From NCBI RefSeq assembly GCF_014131735.1, contig NZ_CP039121.1, positions 1,240,001-1,304,000 on the forward strand: a DNA stretch of 64,000 nt, written 5' to 3'. The notes beneath the pieces are model-generated. The model was not told the DNA's origin. It saw only the letters and a program-made list of their open reading frames with translations, and searched no databases. Below, one piece after another: positions 48,881 to 57,990 of this stretch (position 1 is its first letter; each line of letters opens with the position of its first letter). The translations under genes and the position numbers were made by a program. The stretch comes from Lactiplantibacillus plantarum (GTDB lineage: Bacteria; Bacillota; Bacilli; Lactobacillales; Lactobacillaceae).

Positions 48881-49078
48881 AAGGGTAAGTTATGATTTTA
48901 AAAATATTATGGGTATACATAGCATGAATTGAGCTGTCATCAATTATGATAAAAATGTGTTAGTTAGGTTACTGGTCATCAGTAAATGTGCGTCCTACAT
49001 ACACCTTCTAGGCTGAGCGGCAATTGCTATAACATAGCCAACGTCGATTCGGCTGCGGGATTGTCCGAACGTGGAAAA

Positions 49079-49116
49079 GAAGCCCCTTACCATGATATTT
49101 CAAAGTAAGGGGCTTG
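49079..49116 (-). terminator. Terminator of the ABC exporter/small-protein unit
   Basis: AAGCCCCTTAC (49080-49090) pairs with GTAAGGGGCTT (49105-49115); on the minus strand it is followed by CTTTTCC. It lies just past the stop of the 55-residue gene. Confidence 0.75.
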
Positions 49117-49131
49117 GTATGAGATAAGCAG

Positions 49132-49299
49132 TTAAGATTTCCAGACAATTAGTTCATCTGGTTTGAAGTAGAGTTGTTGGCTAACACCAAACCGAACTAA
49201 GTATTGATCTTTAGCTGCGTAGTAGGCAATGATCGTTCCCACAATTCCCAAATATGGTTTTGGTAACTTGACGGTCGTTCCGATTTTTAAAGTTGACAT
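49132..49299 (-). CDS. Small hypothetical protein, 55 residues
   Basis: A short reverse-strand frame begins MSTLKIGTTVKLPKPYLG and ends with FKPDELIVWKS. AGGAGG sits 9 bases before its ATG, and a terminator follows, so it is very likely a real gene. The beta-rich sequence (KIGTTVKL, VGTIIAYY, DQYLVRFG, QLYFKPDEL) suggests a small SH3-like barrel. It starts 21 bases after the ABC permease gene and is probably in its operon. Function unknown. Confidence 0.7.
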   Translation of the reverse strand: MSTLKIGTTVKLPKPYLGIVGTIIAYYAAKDQYLVRFGVSQQLYFKPDELIVWKS

Positions 49300-49319
49300 G
49301 ATTGAAAACCTCCTAAATT

Positions 49320-50057
49320 TTAGTCATTATCAAGGCCGTGACGACGGTAGGCATAGAAGAAGATGCCACAGGTAATCACGAGCCATCCGAGTTGCGTCAG
49401 TACCTCACGAAGCGTCCATGAAAAGCCACCAGTGGTATACGAGGCGGTAATATAGTGATTAAGCGTGCTGCTATACAGATAACTGCTAAAGGATTTAAGG
49501 GTGGTATTGAACTGTTCGAAATTCGGTATCAGGCTTAAAATCAGCATCATTGGAATACTGTAGACGCCTGCTTGAGTTTGACTATTAGCAATCAGACCAA
49601 TAATGTATCCGAGCACGAGACTCGTTAAACTAGTGATAATAGTAATCAATAAAAAGTTTCCTAAGTGAATTTGCGACCAACTGGCGCCGCTTAGGGGGAC
49701 CAGTATCAAATTGGTTACAGTCATAATAGCTAGTGGTGGCAATAAACTACCGATAAAAAATTCGGGCCCGGTAATGGAAGAGGTCATTAGGACACGTAAC
49801 GTATGGTGTTCTTTTTCTTCGGCTAAGGGATAACTCGTCATCATGATGCCACCCATAACGATATTAAAGCATAGTCCCATTCCCAGTAATAGGGAAATCA
49901 GAGCGACGTGTGATGGTGCTTTACTTTGCATAATACTCTTCATGAAAACGACGTACAAAATGGCCATGATTGGGGCAGTCATTAGACTCATATTTGAAAT
50001 GATCAGTCTTAATTTAAGACCGAATAAGGCTTTTATTTTGGTTACTGATAAACTCAT
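49320..50057 (-). CDS. ABC-2 type exporter permease
   Basis: A 245-residue protein with six membrane helices, typical of ABC-2 permeases (IMMTSYPLAEEKEHHTLRVL is the characteristic cytoplasmic segment after TM2). It overlaps the ATPase gene by 4 bases (ATGA), so the two subunits are made together. The cargo is unknown; small peptides, lipids, or antimicrobials are typical of such exporters. Confidence 0.88.
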   Translation of the reverse strand: MSLSVTKIKALFGLKLRLIISNMSLMTAPIMAILYVVFMKSIMQSKAPSHVALISLLLGMGLCFNIVMGGIMMTSYPLAEEKEHHTLRVLMTSSITGPEFFIGSLLPPLAIMTVTNLILVPLSGASWSQIHLGNFLLITIITSLTSLVLGYIIGLIANSQTQAGVYSIPMMLILSLIPNFEQFNTTLKSFSSYLYSSTLNHYITASYTTGGFSWTLREVLTQLGWLVITCGIFFYAYRRHGLDND

Positions 50058-50911
50058 TTTAGGCTCCTTCCAGTTACGGTTAAAAAGACATCTTCAAGGG
50101 TCGGCTCGCACGAGTGAATCGTCTCAAGTTGCCCAGAAAGCATCCACTGATTAATCTGATAGGTCGTCTCAGGAGATGCGGGGAGTAACAAATCTTGCGC
50201 TGCCGATGCAATGTGGACGCGATACTGCTGGTCGCGATTATATTTTAATTGCAATGCTTGTGGGGCTGCACATTCTGCGATGCGGCCAGCGTTGAGTAAG
50301 GCGACACGATTGCAGAGACGAGTGGCTTCCAGCATATCATGAGTCGTTAGCAGAATCGCTGTACCCTGGTCGCGTAATTCCCTAATCAGTGCGTGAATTG
50401 CTTGGGTCGTGCGGGGATCTAAACCACTGGTTGGCTCATCGAGGAACAAGACTTGCGGTTGGTGAAGAATTGCTCGGGCCAGAACTAGCCGTTGACGCAT
50501 ACCTTGAGATAACTTACCAGCGAGTTTTTTCTTATGTTGACTGAGACCAACTCGTTCAAGTAACTTATCAACACGTGCAACCGGGACACCAAACATTTTC
50601 GCGAAGAATAGTAGGTTTTGGTATACCGATAATTTGTCGTAAAGCCCACTTTGATGCGTGACGATGCCGATTTTTTCATAGCGGTGTTCGTCGTATGCTT
50701 GGACAGACTGACCCAGGACGTAGGCTTCACCGTTCGTTGGTAATAATTGTCCGGTTAGAATTTTAATGGTGGTTGTTTTTCCCGATCCCGAGGGACCTAA
50801 AAAGCCAAAAATTTCACCTGGCTGGACGGTAAAACTAACTTGGTCCAGCGCGGTCGTATTTTGAAATGATTTGGCAATGTTAATCACTTCGATTGCATTT
50901 TTTATTGTCAT
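50054..50911 (-). CDS. ABC exporter ATPase
   Basis: A 285-residue ATPase with Walker A GPSGSGKTTTI near residue 39, signature LSQGMRQRLVLARAIL, Walker B VLFLDEPTSGLD and H-loop TTHDMLEATRL. The C-terminal ~70 residues are the extension common in DrrA/NatA-type exporters. AAGGAG lies upstream of the ATG at an unusually long 13-base distance. It is preceded by a 150-base gap that holds the three LytTR-like repeats. Confidence 0.9.
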   Translation of the reverse strand: MTIKNAIEVINIAKSFQNTTALDQVSFTVQPGEIFGFLGPSGSGKTTTIKILTGQLLPTNGEAYVLGQSVQAYDEHRYEKIGIVTHQSGLYDKLSVYQNLLFFAKMFGVPVARVDKLLERVGLSQHKKKLAGKLSQGMRQRLVLARAILHQPQVLFLDEPTSGLDPRTTQAIHALIRELRDQGTAILLTTHDMLEATRLCNRVALLNAGRIAECAAPQALQLKYNRDQQYRVHIASAAQDLLLPASPETTYQINQWMLSGQLETIHSCEPTLEDVFLTVTGRSLK

Positions 50912-51010
50912 CGTTGATCGCTGACTCCTTTAAATTTGATTTGGAAGCGTAGTGGCTTCTACAAAATCTAGTTTACTGGAGCAATCGTCGAATGTGATTA
51001 AATCAAGGTG

Positions 51011-51060
51011 TAATGGGGCATATTGGGGCCGAATGGTGCATTATTTAGGCTGAATGGTGT
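51011..51060 (-). promoter_or_regulatory. Three 9-bp direct repeats, candidate LytTR binding sites
   Basis: On the minus strand ACACCATTC (51052-51060), GCACCATTC (51031-51039) and GCCCCATTA (51011-51019) recur with 21- and 20-base periods, i.e. 9-bp elements separated by 12 and 11 bases. LytTR regulators such as AgrA, ComE and PlnC/D bind pairs of 9-bp repeats with about 12-bp spacing. The sites lie between the LytTR-fusion gene and the exporter ATPase start. Confidence 0.6.
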
Positions 51061-51061
51061 C

Positions 51062-52048
51062 CTAAAAATTGATCAAAGCTTTTAAATCAGTGAGTTTACC
51101 GCGAGAGAGGGGCAGTTTACTTTTGTTTTTCAAGATTAACGTGTAACTATTTCGGGAGTAACTGATTAGTTCCGCGATTTGTTGTAAATTAACCAAGTAA
51201 GAACGATGACAGCGAAAGAAGCCGAGCGTCGTCAATTGTTGTTCTAATTCGCTCATTGTTTGCGATGATGTGAATTGTTCGCCACTGACGTTCAGTTGAC
51301 TGACCCCGTTGACACTTTCAATAAAATCGATCTCGTTAGGGCTGAAAAAGACTGTTTTATCTTCAACCTTGCTTGCAATTTTAAAAATTGGTCTAGGTGT
51401 ATCTTCTGAAGTGTGTGCGGAATCGGAACTGCTTTCGGTCGCCAAATCAGTCAACTCGAGGCCCTGGTTTGGTCGATAACGAAAGATAGTCGTACTGGTT
51501 AGGACAAGTTCTTCTAATGAGTAGGAGGTCAGCAGTACGGTGACGCCGTGTTCGCGAGTATAGGCTAAGGCTGCTAAGTACAGCTCAATGCCAGCGTTGG
51601 TCAAGTTGGTCAGGGGACTTTCAATTAGCAACAAGTCCGGTTGTAGGATGAATGCCCGCAGTAAGGCCAGACGTTGTTGTTGATCAAAGGATAAGTGCTT
51701 GATCTTAGTATGGGCGACGTCTTTGAGTGCGAAATACTGCAAAATGTCATCCAGGTCCGTCTCAAAGGTGCTGATGTGTTGAAAGGTCTTCAAATAAGTC
51801 GAGACTGTTAATTGCGGATAAAAGCCGTCATCATGAAAGATGGCTTGGATACGTGCGGGAGTGAGGCCAGTCATCACGCCACTAGTTTGGGGTGTCGTTT
51901 GGCGTAATAGGTTAAAGAGGGTCGTTGCCTCAACGTGGCTCATCTGAATGCCGATGTTACTTTGCGCTGGAATGGTGAGTGTGAAATCTTTTAAAATCGT
52001 TTGGTGTGCTTGTTGTTTAAAGATGTTGCTTAACTGAATTGTTTGCAT
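51062..52048 (-). CDS. LytTR DNA-binding regulator fused to a degenerate ABC ATPase domain
   Basis: A 328-residue fusion. Residues 1-205 follow an ABC ATPase layout but the catalytic motifs are eroded: the Walker A position reads GIQMSHVEATTLF with no Lys-Ser/Thr, the signature is LSFDQQQRLALLRAF, and Walker B is LLLIESPLTNL with Glu but no Asp before it. Residues about 230-328 form a LytTR domain (FFSPNEIDFIESVNG, FFRCHRSYLVNLQQIAELI, KLPLSRGKLTDLKAL). It probably cannot hydrolyse ATP but may sense or bind an ABC partner and regulate the exporter just downstream. GAGG precedes the ATG. Confidence 0.82.
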   Translation of the reverse strand: MQTIQLSNIFKQQAHQTILKDFTLTIPAQSNIGIQMSHVEATTLFNLLRQTTPQTSGVMTGLTPARIQAIFHDDGFYPQLTVSTYLKTFQHISTFETDLDDILQYFALKDVAHTKIKHLSFDQQQRLALLRAFILQPDLLLIESPLTNLTNAGIELYLAALAYTREHGVTVLLTSYSLEELVLTSTTIFRYRPNQGLELTDLATESSSDSAHTSEDTPRPIFKIASKVEDKTVFFSPNEIDFIESVNGVSQLNVSGEQFTSSQTMSELEQQLTTLGFFRCHRSYLVNLQQIAELISYSRNSYTLILKNKSKLPLSRGKLTDLKALINF

Positions 52049-52235
52049 GGTGAGAACCTCGTTGTTTTTAGTGTTTGCGTGAGGTGGCTAGAAAAAGGCC
52101 ATAGCACTCAGACAGATTGGCAAATCTGATGTAGACAGTAATAATATACCATATCGAAGTAGGCAGTTGTGGTTTGTCCTGATTGAGACCGTTATGTCAA
52201 ACTGAAAGCTGACATGCTGCAAAATACCGCAATAA

Positions 52236-52290
52236 AAACAGGACAATGGACGGCCGTCATTCGTATGGCGGGTCAATATCCTGTTTTTTA
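52236..52290. terminator. Long hairpin terminator
   Basis: AAAAACAGGA pairs with TCCTGTTTTT across a further palindromic interior (ACGGCCGT region), giving T-runs on both strands. It lies about 200 bases upstream of the regulator start and at the 3' end of the decayed gene. Confidence 0.7.
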
Positions 52291-52293
52291 AAA

Positions 52294-52600
52294 TTAATGT
52301 TTGATGATTGAATGACTAACGAGATTGATCAAGTGGTCATAAAACACTTGGTCAATTGATAATAATAGCAATATCAGAAATGATCAACCAAACGGTCTTT
52401 GCAGGAGATTATAAGCAATTACCGGCATCACTGTTAAGCCATGTGGATGAAACTTCCTAATATAATCAGCCACAAGCTGATTAGGGCCCATTGCGATTTT
52501 TGCCGCATGTTTATGCGCCTCCATAACAATTAAGTATGGCACAGCGATTAGTGCTTGACCAATTGATTCCAGAAGCAGGCAAAGTCATAAGTTGTGACTG
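52294..52600 (-). pseudogene. Decayed minus-strand gene remnant
   Basis: On the minus strand one frame reads LESIGQALIAVPYLIV, MEAHKHAAKIAMGPNQLVAD and MPVIAYNLLQRPFG, then stops. A second frame continues with IDQVFYDHLINLVSHSI and ends with IKH and a stop at 52294. The pieces look like the C-terminal part of one protein broken by frameshifts. I do not recognise the family. Confidence 0.4.
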
Positions 52601-52610
52601 AACCGCCAAG

Positions 52611-53414
52611 CTAGAATTTGTTTTTGAATTTCAACCAATTTAGATAGTGATCATGGGCTTTTTTCAGTTGTCGGTAGCGCCGGGGTTGTTTGCGGTAAAA
52701 ATCCTGATGATAATTTTCTGCTGGCCAAAATTGCTGTAAGGGCTCAATGGCCACGACAATTGGTTTTTGATAACGTTGCGAGTCCACAAGCGCTTGTTTG
52801 GATGCTTGCGCAATGGTCAATTGATGTTGATTAGCATAAAAAATGACTGGCCGGTATTGGCTACCGCGATCATTGATTTGTCCAAAGCGGTCGGTCGGAT
52901 CAATTAGTTGCCAATAAATATCGACAAGATTTTGATACGAGATTTTACGGGAATCGTATCTGATTTCCACGGCTTCAACGTGCCCCGTATATTGACCACT
53001 AACTTGTTCATAGGTCGGTTGGGCCCACGAACCACCGGTATAACCAGAAATCACATTATTAATACCGGGACGCTGATCAAAGGGCTCAACCATGCACCAA
53101 AAGCACCCACCAGCAAAGACTGCCCGTTCTTCATAAGGCGAACTAAGGGGTGGGTAAGCCGATACATTGTTTTTAGTCGGCATGGGTGCGTTGCCAGTGA
53201 TGGCAAGATAAAAGTCCATAACATCCGGGGTCAAGTTATTCCGCATAGCTAATGGTCGCAAATCAGCTTCGAGCTGTTTTAGTTGCCCAGTCGGCGATAG
53301 CTGTTGCCGATTATTCTTGGCCTGGACTAGTAAATGGCGTTCCCAGTCACGCGTCGCCGGGTTGATGATTAAATTGTATAAGTCGCGCATTAAGGCTTCA
53401 GGTTTTGTTTTCAT
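52611..53414 (-). CDS. msrA: Peptide-methionine (S)-S-oxide reductase with N-terminal extension
   Basis: A 267-residue protein. The MsrA domain starts near residue 95 with the catalytic [17 protein letters not shown] and goes on to [27 protein letters not shown] and [10 protein letters not shown]. It reduces oxidised methionine in proteins. The ~90 residues before the domain are helical and charged, a known addition in some lactobacilli; its role is not visible. AAGGAG precedes the ATG. It is monocistronic. Confidence 0.92.
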   Translation of the reverse strand: MKTKPEALMRDLYNLIINPATRDWERHLLVQAKNNRQQLSPTGQLKQLEADLRPLAMRNNLTPDVMDFYLAITGNAPMPTKNNVSAYPPLSSPYEERAVFAGGCFWCMVEPFDQRPGINNVISGYTGGSWAQPTYEQVSGQYTGHVEAVEIRYDSRKISYQNLVDIYWQLIDPTDRFGQINDRGSQYRPVIFYANQHQLTIAQASKQALVDSQRYQKPIVVAIEPLQQFWPAENYHQDFYRKQPRRYRQLKKAHDHYLNWLKFKNKF

Positions 53415-53668
53415 GGTGTCTCCTTAACTGGCTTATTTGCCGAGTATTAGCACGTACTTGCATTTTGGCTGATTTGATTTTAGCACGGTGCTTTGGTAGC
53501 ACATAATGTTATGATTTGTTTTCTATCACCCTGTCGTAAGCTACTCTAACAAGAAATGCAACCAGATGATATTGATGTGATCGTTAGTTGCATCTTAGTT
53601 ATAAGCACCGTTTGGCCGACGTCAAAAATGGCGGCTATTATTGTGGGTATTATTCACCCAAGTCCAAT

Positions 53669-53699
53669 TTGATTGGAAAAGCTTGCTATGAAGTATGGT
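53669..53699 (+). promoter_or_regulatory. MerR-type promoter with 19-base spacer
   Basis: TTGATT (53669-53674) and TATGGT (53694-53699) are separated by exactly 19 bases, the long spacing that MerR proteins distort to activate transcription. It lies just ahead of the MerR gene it would control. Confidence 0.5.
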
Positions 53700-53744
53700 T
53701 GATAGTTTATAATGAATCGCATGCGAAAAAAGGAGGAACTAAAA

Positions 53745-54137
53745 TTGGATGATGAAGTCGCCAAATATACAACCCAAGAGATTTCAGTATTAGTTGGGAT
53801 GAGTGTCTCTCAGGTCCATTACTATGATCGCCTGGGCCTAATTCCTAATCTAAGACGATCTGAGAATGGGTATCGTGTTTTTACGGAAAAGAATCTGATT
53901 TGGATGAAAAATTTGAAGATTTTTATTGATTCCGAAATGCCGTTGAAGGATATTCGTCAACTAACTGATTTAGTTGTTCAAGGCAAGCAAGCAACAGCGG
54001 AAAAGCGTCAAGCGATTGTTGAACATCATCTGAAAGAATTAGAGAAAAAACAGGCTGAACTTAAGAAACAGGTCGCATTCATGAACGGGTTTATTAAAAC
54101 ATATCAGCAAATGGAAAAGGAGTCCGATGAACGATGA
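53745..54137 (+). CDS. MerR-family transcriptional regulator
   Basis: A 130-residue regulator with an N-terminal winged helix-turn-helix (YTTQEISVLVGMSVSQVHYY followed by DRLGLIPNLRRSENGYR) and a C-terminal coiled-coil dimerisation helix rich in Lys/Glu (about 80-125). No effector-binding domain follows. The TTG at 53745 is chosen because GGAGG lies 8 bases upstream; the ATG at 53712 sits almost at the expected transcript start and would leave no room for a ribosome site. The next gene overlaps by ATGA. Confidence 0.82.
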   Translation: MDDEVAKYTTQEISVLVGMSVSQVHYYDRLGLIPNLRRSENGYRVFTEKNLIWMKNLKIFIDSEMPLKDIRQLTDLVVQGKQATAEKRQAIVEHHLKELEKKQAELKKQVAFMNGFIKTYQQMEKESDER

Positions 54138-54775
54138 ATACAGTTTTAGTTATTGGTGCAACTTCGCCAACTGCCCAGGCCTTCATTAAATTAATGGAAC
54201 GTGATTATCCAGAAATGACTTTAAAATTATTTGTTCGTAATCGCAAAAAGGTCCCTGCCTATCAGAAACGAGAACATGTTATTTTTCTGGGAGATGCAGC
54301 GAAATATACTGATTATGTAGCGGCACTCGAGGATGTCGATTATATTTATGATTCCGTTGGTGGGCTGAGCACTGGTCCGTACGTTAAGTTATTGTTACGT
54401 GCAATTAAGGAAACACAGGCAACAATTAAACGAATAGTCGATATTTCGGCAGGCGGTATTTACGGTGAATATTTGTCTGGTAATTTACCCTATTTATCGG
54501 CTGTTCGCACGCAACATCCTCAGTATACCCATGATCAGTTAGACAAACCGTTGTTATTTGCAAATAGTGGTATTCCCTTTACAATCTTTAGACCAGGACT
54601 AATTCAGAATGGACCCGAAACAAAAATTATTACGCACGGTCCTGAATTTAGAGCGATACCGGAGTCTGAATTTGCAATTAATCGAGATACGTTTGCTAGG
54701 GCAGCAGCCAATGCCTTATTTAATGATGACTACCACAATCAAAGTGTTGCTATTTCTAATGGTGAACTATTATAG
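54134..54775 (+). CDS. NAD(P)-binding Rossmann (NmrA/SDR-like) protein
   Basis: A 213-residue atypical short-chain dehydrogenase. It starts with MNTVLVIGATSPTAQAFIKL, carrying the nucleotide-binding G-x-x-x-x-x-A variant, and has VDISAGGIYGEY and FTIFRPGLIQNGPE typical of NmrA/NAD-epimerase relatives. It overlaps the MerR gene by 4 bases and is followed 15 bases later by the transporter gene. The substrate is unknown; the operon under a MerR regulator suggests a stress or redox response. Confidence 0.85.
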   Translation: MNTVLVIGATSPTAQAFIKLMERDYPEMTLKLFVRNRKKVPAYQKREHVIFLGDAAKYTDYVAALEDVDYIYDSVGGLSTGPYVKLLLRAIKETQATIKRIVDISAGGIYGEYLSGNLPYLSAVRTQHPQYTHDQLDKPLLFANSGIPFTIFRPGLIQNGPETKIITHGPEFRAIPESEFAINRDTFARAAANALFNDDYHNQSVAISNGELL

Positions 54776-54790
54776 AGGAGAAACTTTTGT

Positions 54791-55729
54791 ATGAAGCGTT
54801 TAGTTGGAACTCTGTGCGGTATTATTAGTGCCGCTTTATTTGGGCTAGGTGGAATACTAGCACAGCCTTTGTTAAGTGAGCAAGTTCTGACTCCGCAACA
54901 GATTGTATTGTTACGGCTGTTAATCGGTGGGGCAATGTTGTTGCTATATCGTAACTTGTTTTTCAAGCAGGCTAGAAAAAGCACGAAAAAGATTTGGACA
55001 CATTGGCGAATTTTAACACGAATTATGATATACGGCATCGCCGGCTTGTGCACGGCACAAATTGCCTTTTTTTCTGCGATTAATTACAGTAATGCAGCAG
55101 TTGCAACTGTCTTTCAGTCCACTAGTCCGTTTATTCTGCTTGTATTTACCGCGCTGAAAGCGAAAAGACTTCCCAGTTTATTAGCAGGAATGAGCTTAAT
55201 AAGCGCATTGATGGGAATCTGGCTTATTGTTGAATCCGGATTTAAGACCGGATTAATAAAACCGGAAGCAATTATTTTTGGCCTGATTGCGGCTATCGGG
55301 GTTATCTTATACACCAAACTACCTGTTCCATTGTTAAACCAAATTGCCGCAGTGGATATTTTGGGATGGGCACTAGTTATTGGCGGTGTGATAGCGTTGA
55401 TTCACACACCGTTACCAAATTTAGTTAGATTTTCAAAAACGCAGCTTTTAGCGGTTCTTATCATTGTTATTCTAGCCACCGTTGTTGCGTATGATCTTTA
55501 TTTAGAAAGTTTAAAGCTAATAGACGGATTTCTGGCAACTATGACTGGACTATTTGAACCAATAAGTTCCGTACTTTTTGGCATGTTATTCTTGCACCAA
55601 ATCTTAGTTCCTCAGGCCTTGGTTGGTATTATATTGGTTGTGGGTGCAATTATGATACTGAATTTACCTCACCATATCACGGCACCTGTTCCCAGCAAAC
55701 CCTGTCAATGTACGATGCCTAATCAGTAG
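54791..55729 (+). CDS. EamA/DMT-family transporter
   Basis: A 312-residue protein with ten membrane helices in two EamA repeats (first GTLCGIISAALFGLGGILAQ, second from about residue 155). The C-terminus is a short soluble tail with two cysteines. GAGGAG lies before the ATG. Members export amino acids, metabolites or toxic compounds. It is the last gene of the MerR operon. The next ~410 bases, up to the HAD gene, show no other gene. Confidence 0.87.
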   Translation: MKRLVGTLCGIISAALFGLGGILAQPLLSEQVLTPQQIVLLRLLIGGAMLLLYRNLFFKQARKSTKKIWTHWRILTRIMIYGIAGLCTAQIAFFSAINYSNAAVATVFQSTSPFILLVFTALKAKRLPSLLAGMSLISALMGIWLIVESGFKTGLIKPEAIIFGLIAAIGVILYTKLPVPLLNQIAAVDILGWALVIGGVIALIHTPLPNLVRFSKTQLLAVLIIVILATVVAYDLYLESLKLIDGFLATMTGLFEPISSVLFGMLFLHQILVPQALVGIILVVGAIMILNLPHHITAPVPSKPCQCTMPNQ

Positions 55730-56142
55730 GGAATGATAAGCAATCAATAATATCAAAAGTACTGGCTTTAACAACATATTGAAGAAATACTGCCAATTAA
55801 AACATCGGTACTGCGATTACCTTTTCGTAATCATATAAAGCTATTGTTTTTTGAAAGTTGGGTCATTGAGCACAGTAATTGATTGTTTCAGTTTTAGAAA
55901 TTGATTCTTAGCAGGTCGCATTTTTGAAATGTCTTAACAAACGACTAAGTTAAATTTCACAAATGGCTGTAGCACCTATAATTGCACGCTGTGCTAAAAA
56001 CTGCGCGTATGTATGGATAAACATTGAGATTTCAACGCAAAAATAAAGCGGTTGCATTTCCGCACGTCTTTCGCTAGAGTGGAATAGTAAACCTAAAATG
56101 ACCAAGTTTCAGATGGTCAAGCGGATGAGAGGGAACTTTAAT

Positions 56143-56964
56143 ATGTATAAAATGATTGTTTGTGACTTGGATGAGACCCTGATGAATGACAATGGTACGT
56201 TGTCAGAAAAGAATGCGGCGGCAATTCAAGCTGCGGCGGCTAAGGGTGTTTATTTTGTGCCGAATTCTGGTCGTAGTTATACCTCGTTTCAGAACGATTT
56301 GGAGACGATGGGATTGCGGGACCAACCACATCAATATTCGATTTCTTATAATGGTGGTTTGATTTTAGAGAATAAGGATAATCGGCCATTGGCGGTGAAT
56401 GCCATGCCATATGAGGTTGCTAAAGGGGTGTTTGAAGCGGGAATTGCGAATCAGCAGGCGGCGACGCATGTGTACACGCAGGATACGTTATATATTTACA
56501 ATCCGGTTCCAAGTGATTCAGATTATCTACAAAACCGGGGCGTGACGTTCACAACTATGACGACGCCGGACTTTGAACAATTCAAAACGATGAACGTCAT
56601 GAAGATTATTATGGCCTTGCCAACGATGACTGACCGCAAGCAAATGCGCGCAGACGTTGAAGCTATTGTTGATCCAAGCAAATTAGCCGTCACTTATTCG
56701 TCCGACCGTTACGTTGAGTTTAATCCGGCTGGCGTTGACAAGGGGACCGCAGCGGTTCAATTAGGAAAGCTACTGGGAATTACGGCGGATGAAATTATTG
56801 CAGCTGGCGATAACAGCAATGATCTCCCCATGCTGAAGGCGGTCGGATTGCCTGTGAGTGTCGCCAATGGTATCGATGCAGTCAAGGCCGCAGCTAAGTA
56901 CGTGACGGTCGCTGATAACAACCATGACGCGTTAGCAGAGGTTATTAACAAGTTTATTTTATAG
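56143..56964 (+). CDS. Cof-type HAD phosphatase
   Basis: A 273-residue haloacid dehalogenase-like hydrolase. Motif I is VCDLDETLMNDNG near the N-terminus, motif II lies in VPNSGRSY, and motifs III/IV are in KGTAAVQLGKLLGI and AAGDNSNDLPMLKAVG. The type II cap domain lies in the middle. Such enzymes dephosphorylate sugar phosphates or cofactor intermediates. The ATG at 56143 is chosen because GAGAGGG lies upstream, and the motif is then near the N-terminus as usual. Confidence 0.92.
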   Translation: MYKMIVCDLDETLMNDNGTLSEKNAAAIQAAAAKGVYFVPNSGRSYTSFQNDLETMGLRDQPHQYSISYNGGLILENKDNRPLAVNAMPYEVAKGVFEAGIANQQAATHVYTQDTLYIYNPVPSDSDYLQNRGVTFTTMTTPDFEQFKTMNVMKIIMALPTMTDRKQMRADVEAIVDPSKLAVTYSSDRYVEFNPAGVDKGTAAVQLGKLLGITADEIIAAGDNSNDLPMLKAVGLPVSVANGIDAVKAAAKYVTVADNNHDALAEVINKFIL

Positions 56965-57093
56965 TACAAATTTTATTTAGAAAATGAAAGTTGCCATTTG
57001 GCGTTCAACTTTTACAAGTGGTATCATGATAATTGAAAATGTGGTAGTATGAAATAAATTATTTGTTACAAATTACTGAATGGGGGAACACGC

Positions 57094-57702
57094 ATGAGTG
57101 CGATTCGCGACGATTTAGCTAAAGCGATTAAGAATACCAACCTCGTTGAAATCTATTCCAAGGGAACCAATGAGCAATTTAGTGTTGGCTATGTGATTCA
57201 GCAGGATGAGAAGTTTGTGCTGGTCCAAGCCGTTAATGTCGATGGTGAACTAGATGGGTTAGTGGTCTTTCGTAAGGCATCGTTAGCCCGCGTAATTAGT
57301 GACACTGATTATTTGAAGAGCATGGCGACGATCATTGCGCTGGCTAAGCAACGGGGCTATTATGATGTTTGGAACACTGAACGATTGATGAATAAGCTGC
57401 TGAAGAAGCAGAATAAGACTAAACATTCGCTCTTAAAAACATTGTTGAAGCAAGCTTTTCACCACGATCAAGTGATTCAACTATCTGGTCGAATCAAAAA
57501 ACATGGTGACAGCTATGCTGGCTTTATTCATAGTGAACATAAGAAATATATTGAATTTAATTATGTTGATATGTTCGATCTTGCCAAGCGCCCACAAATT
57601 GCCATTCGCTACGCTGAAATTGATGAGGCCAGTTTCCATAGTTTTGAAACCTTTAATACAACCGCGGTTATCGAGAGTTTTATGCCGGGTGATTTTCACT
57701 AA
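57094..57702 (+). CDS. Hypothetical soluble protein upstream of a two-component system
   Basis: A 202-residue protein with no membrane segment. The N-terminal ~75 residues are beta-rich (VGYVIQQDEKFVLVQAVNV, then DGELDGLVVFRKASLARVI) and look like an Sm/PRC-barrel-like domain. The middle is basic and helical, and the second half has another beta pattern (IKKHGDSYAGFIHSEHKKYI). I do not recognise the family. GGGGGA precedes the ATG. A terminator separates it from the kinase genes. Confidence 0.65.
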   Translation: MSAIRDDLAKAIKNTNLVEIYSKGTNEQFSVGYVIQQDEKFVLVQAVNVDGELDGLVVFRKASLARVISDTDYLKSMATIIALAKQRGYYDVWNTERLMNKLLKKQNKTKHSLLKTLLKQAFHHDQVIQLSGRIKKHGDSYAGFIHSEHKKYIEFNYVDMFDLAKRPQIAIRYAEIDEASFHSFETFNTTAVIESFMPGDFH

Positions 57703-57711
57703 TAATGATCT

Positions 57712-57751
57712 GTGAGCGGCACCGTTAATGAACGGGGGTCGCTTTTTTTAT
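57712..57751 (+). terminator. Terminator of the 202-residue protein gene
   Basis: GAGCGGC-CCGTT pairs with AACGG-GTCGCT and is followed by TTTTTTT. Confidence 0.85.
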
Positions 57752-57851
57752 ACCGTCGATCATGTGTGTCTTTTAAGATAATAAAGGCGAGTATAGCAAG
57801 TTTTGAAGACGGTTACGGGTATTAATTGGTCAGTCAGCGATTTGGTAAAGA

Positions 57852-57880
57852 TTGTTAAGTTTTTATCGCACAAATATACA
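57852..57880 (+). promoter_or_regulatory. Promoter of the two-component system
   Basis: TTGTTA (57852-57857) and TATACA (57875-57880) are separated by exactly 17 bases. A strong ribosome site GGAGGGGAG follows at 57926-57934. Confidence 0.55.
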
Positions 57881-57990
57881 AACTGGCCGTATTTCGCTAC
57901 AATGGTAGTATTGAGCATCATGCGGGGAGGGGAGCAGTTATCGTTTACGTCTATTGGTATATTGCAGCTTTTGAGCATTGGTACTCGGTC

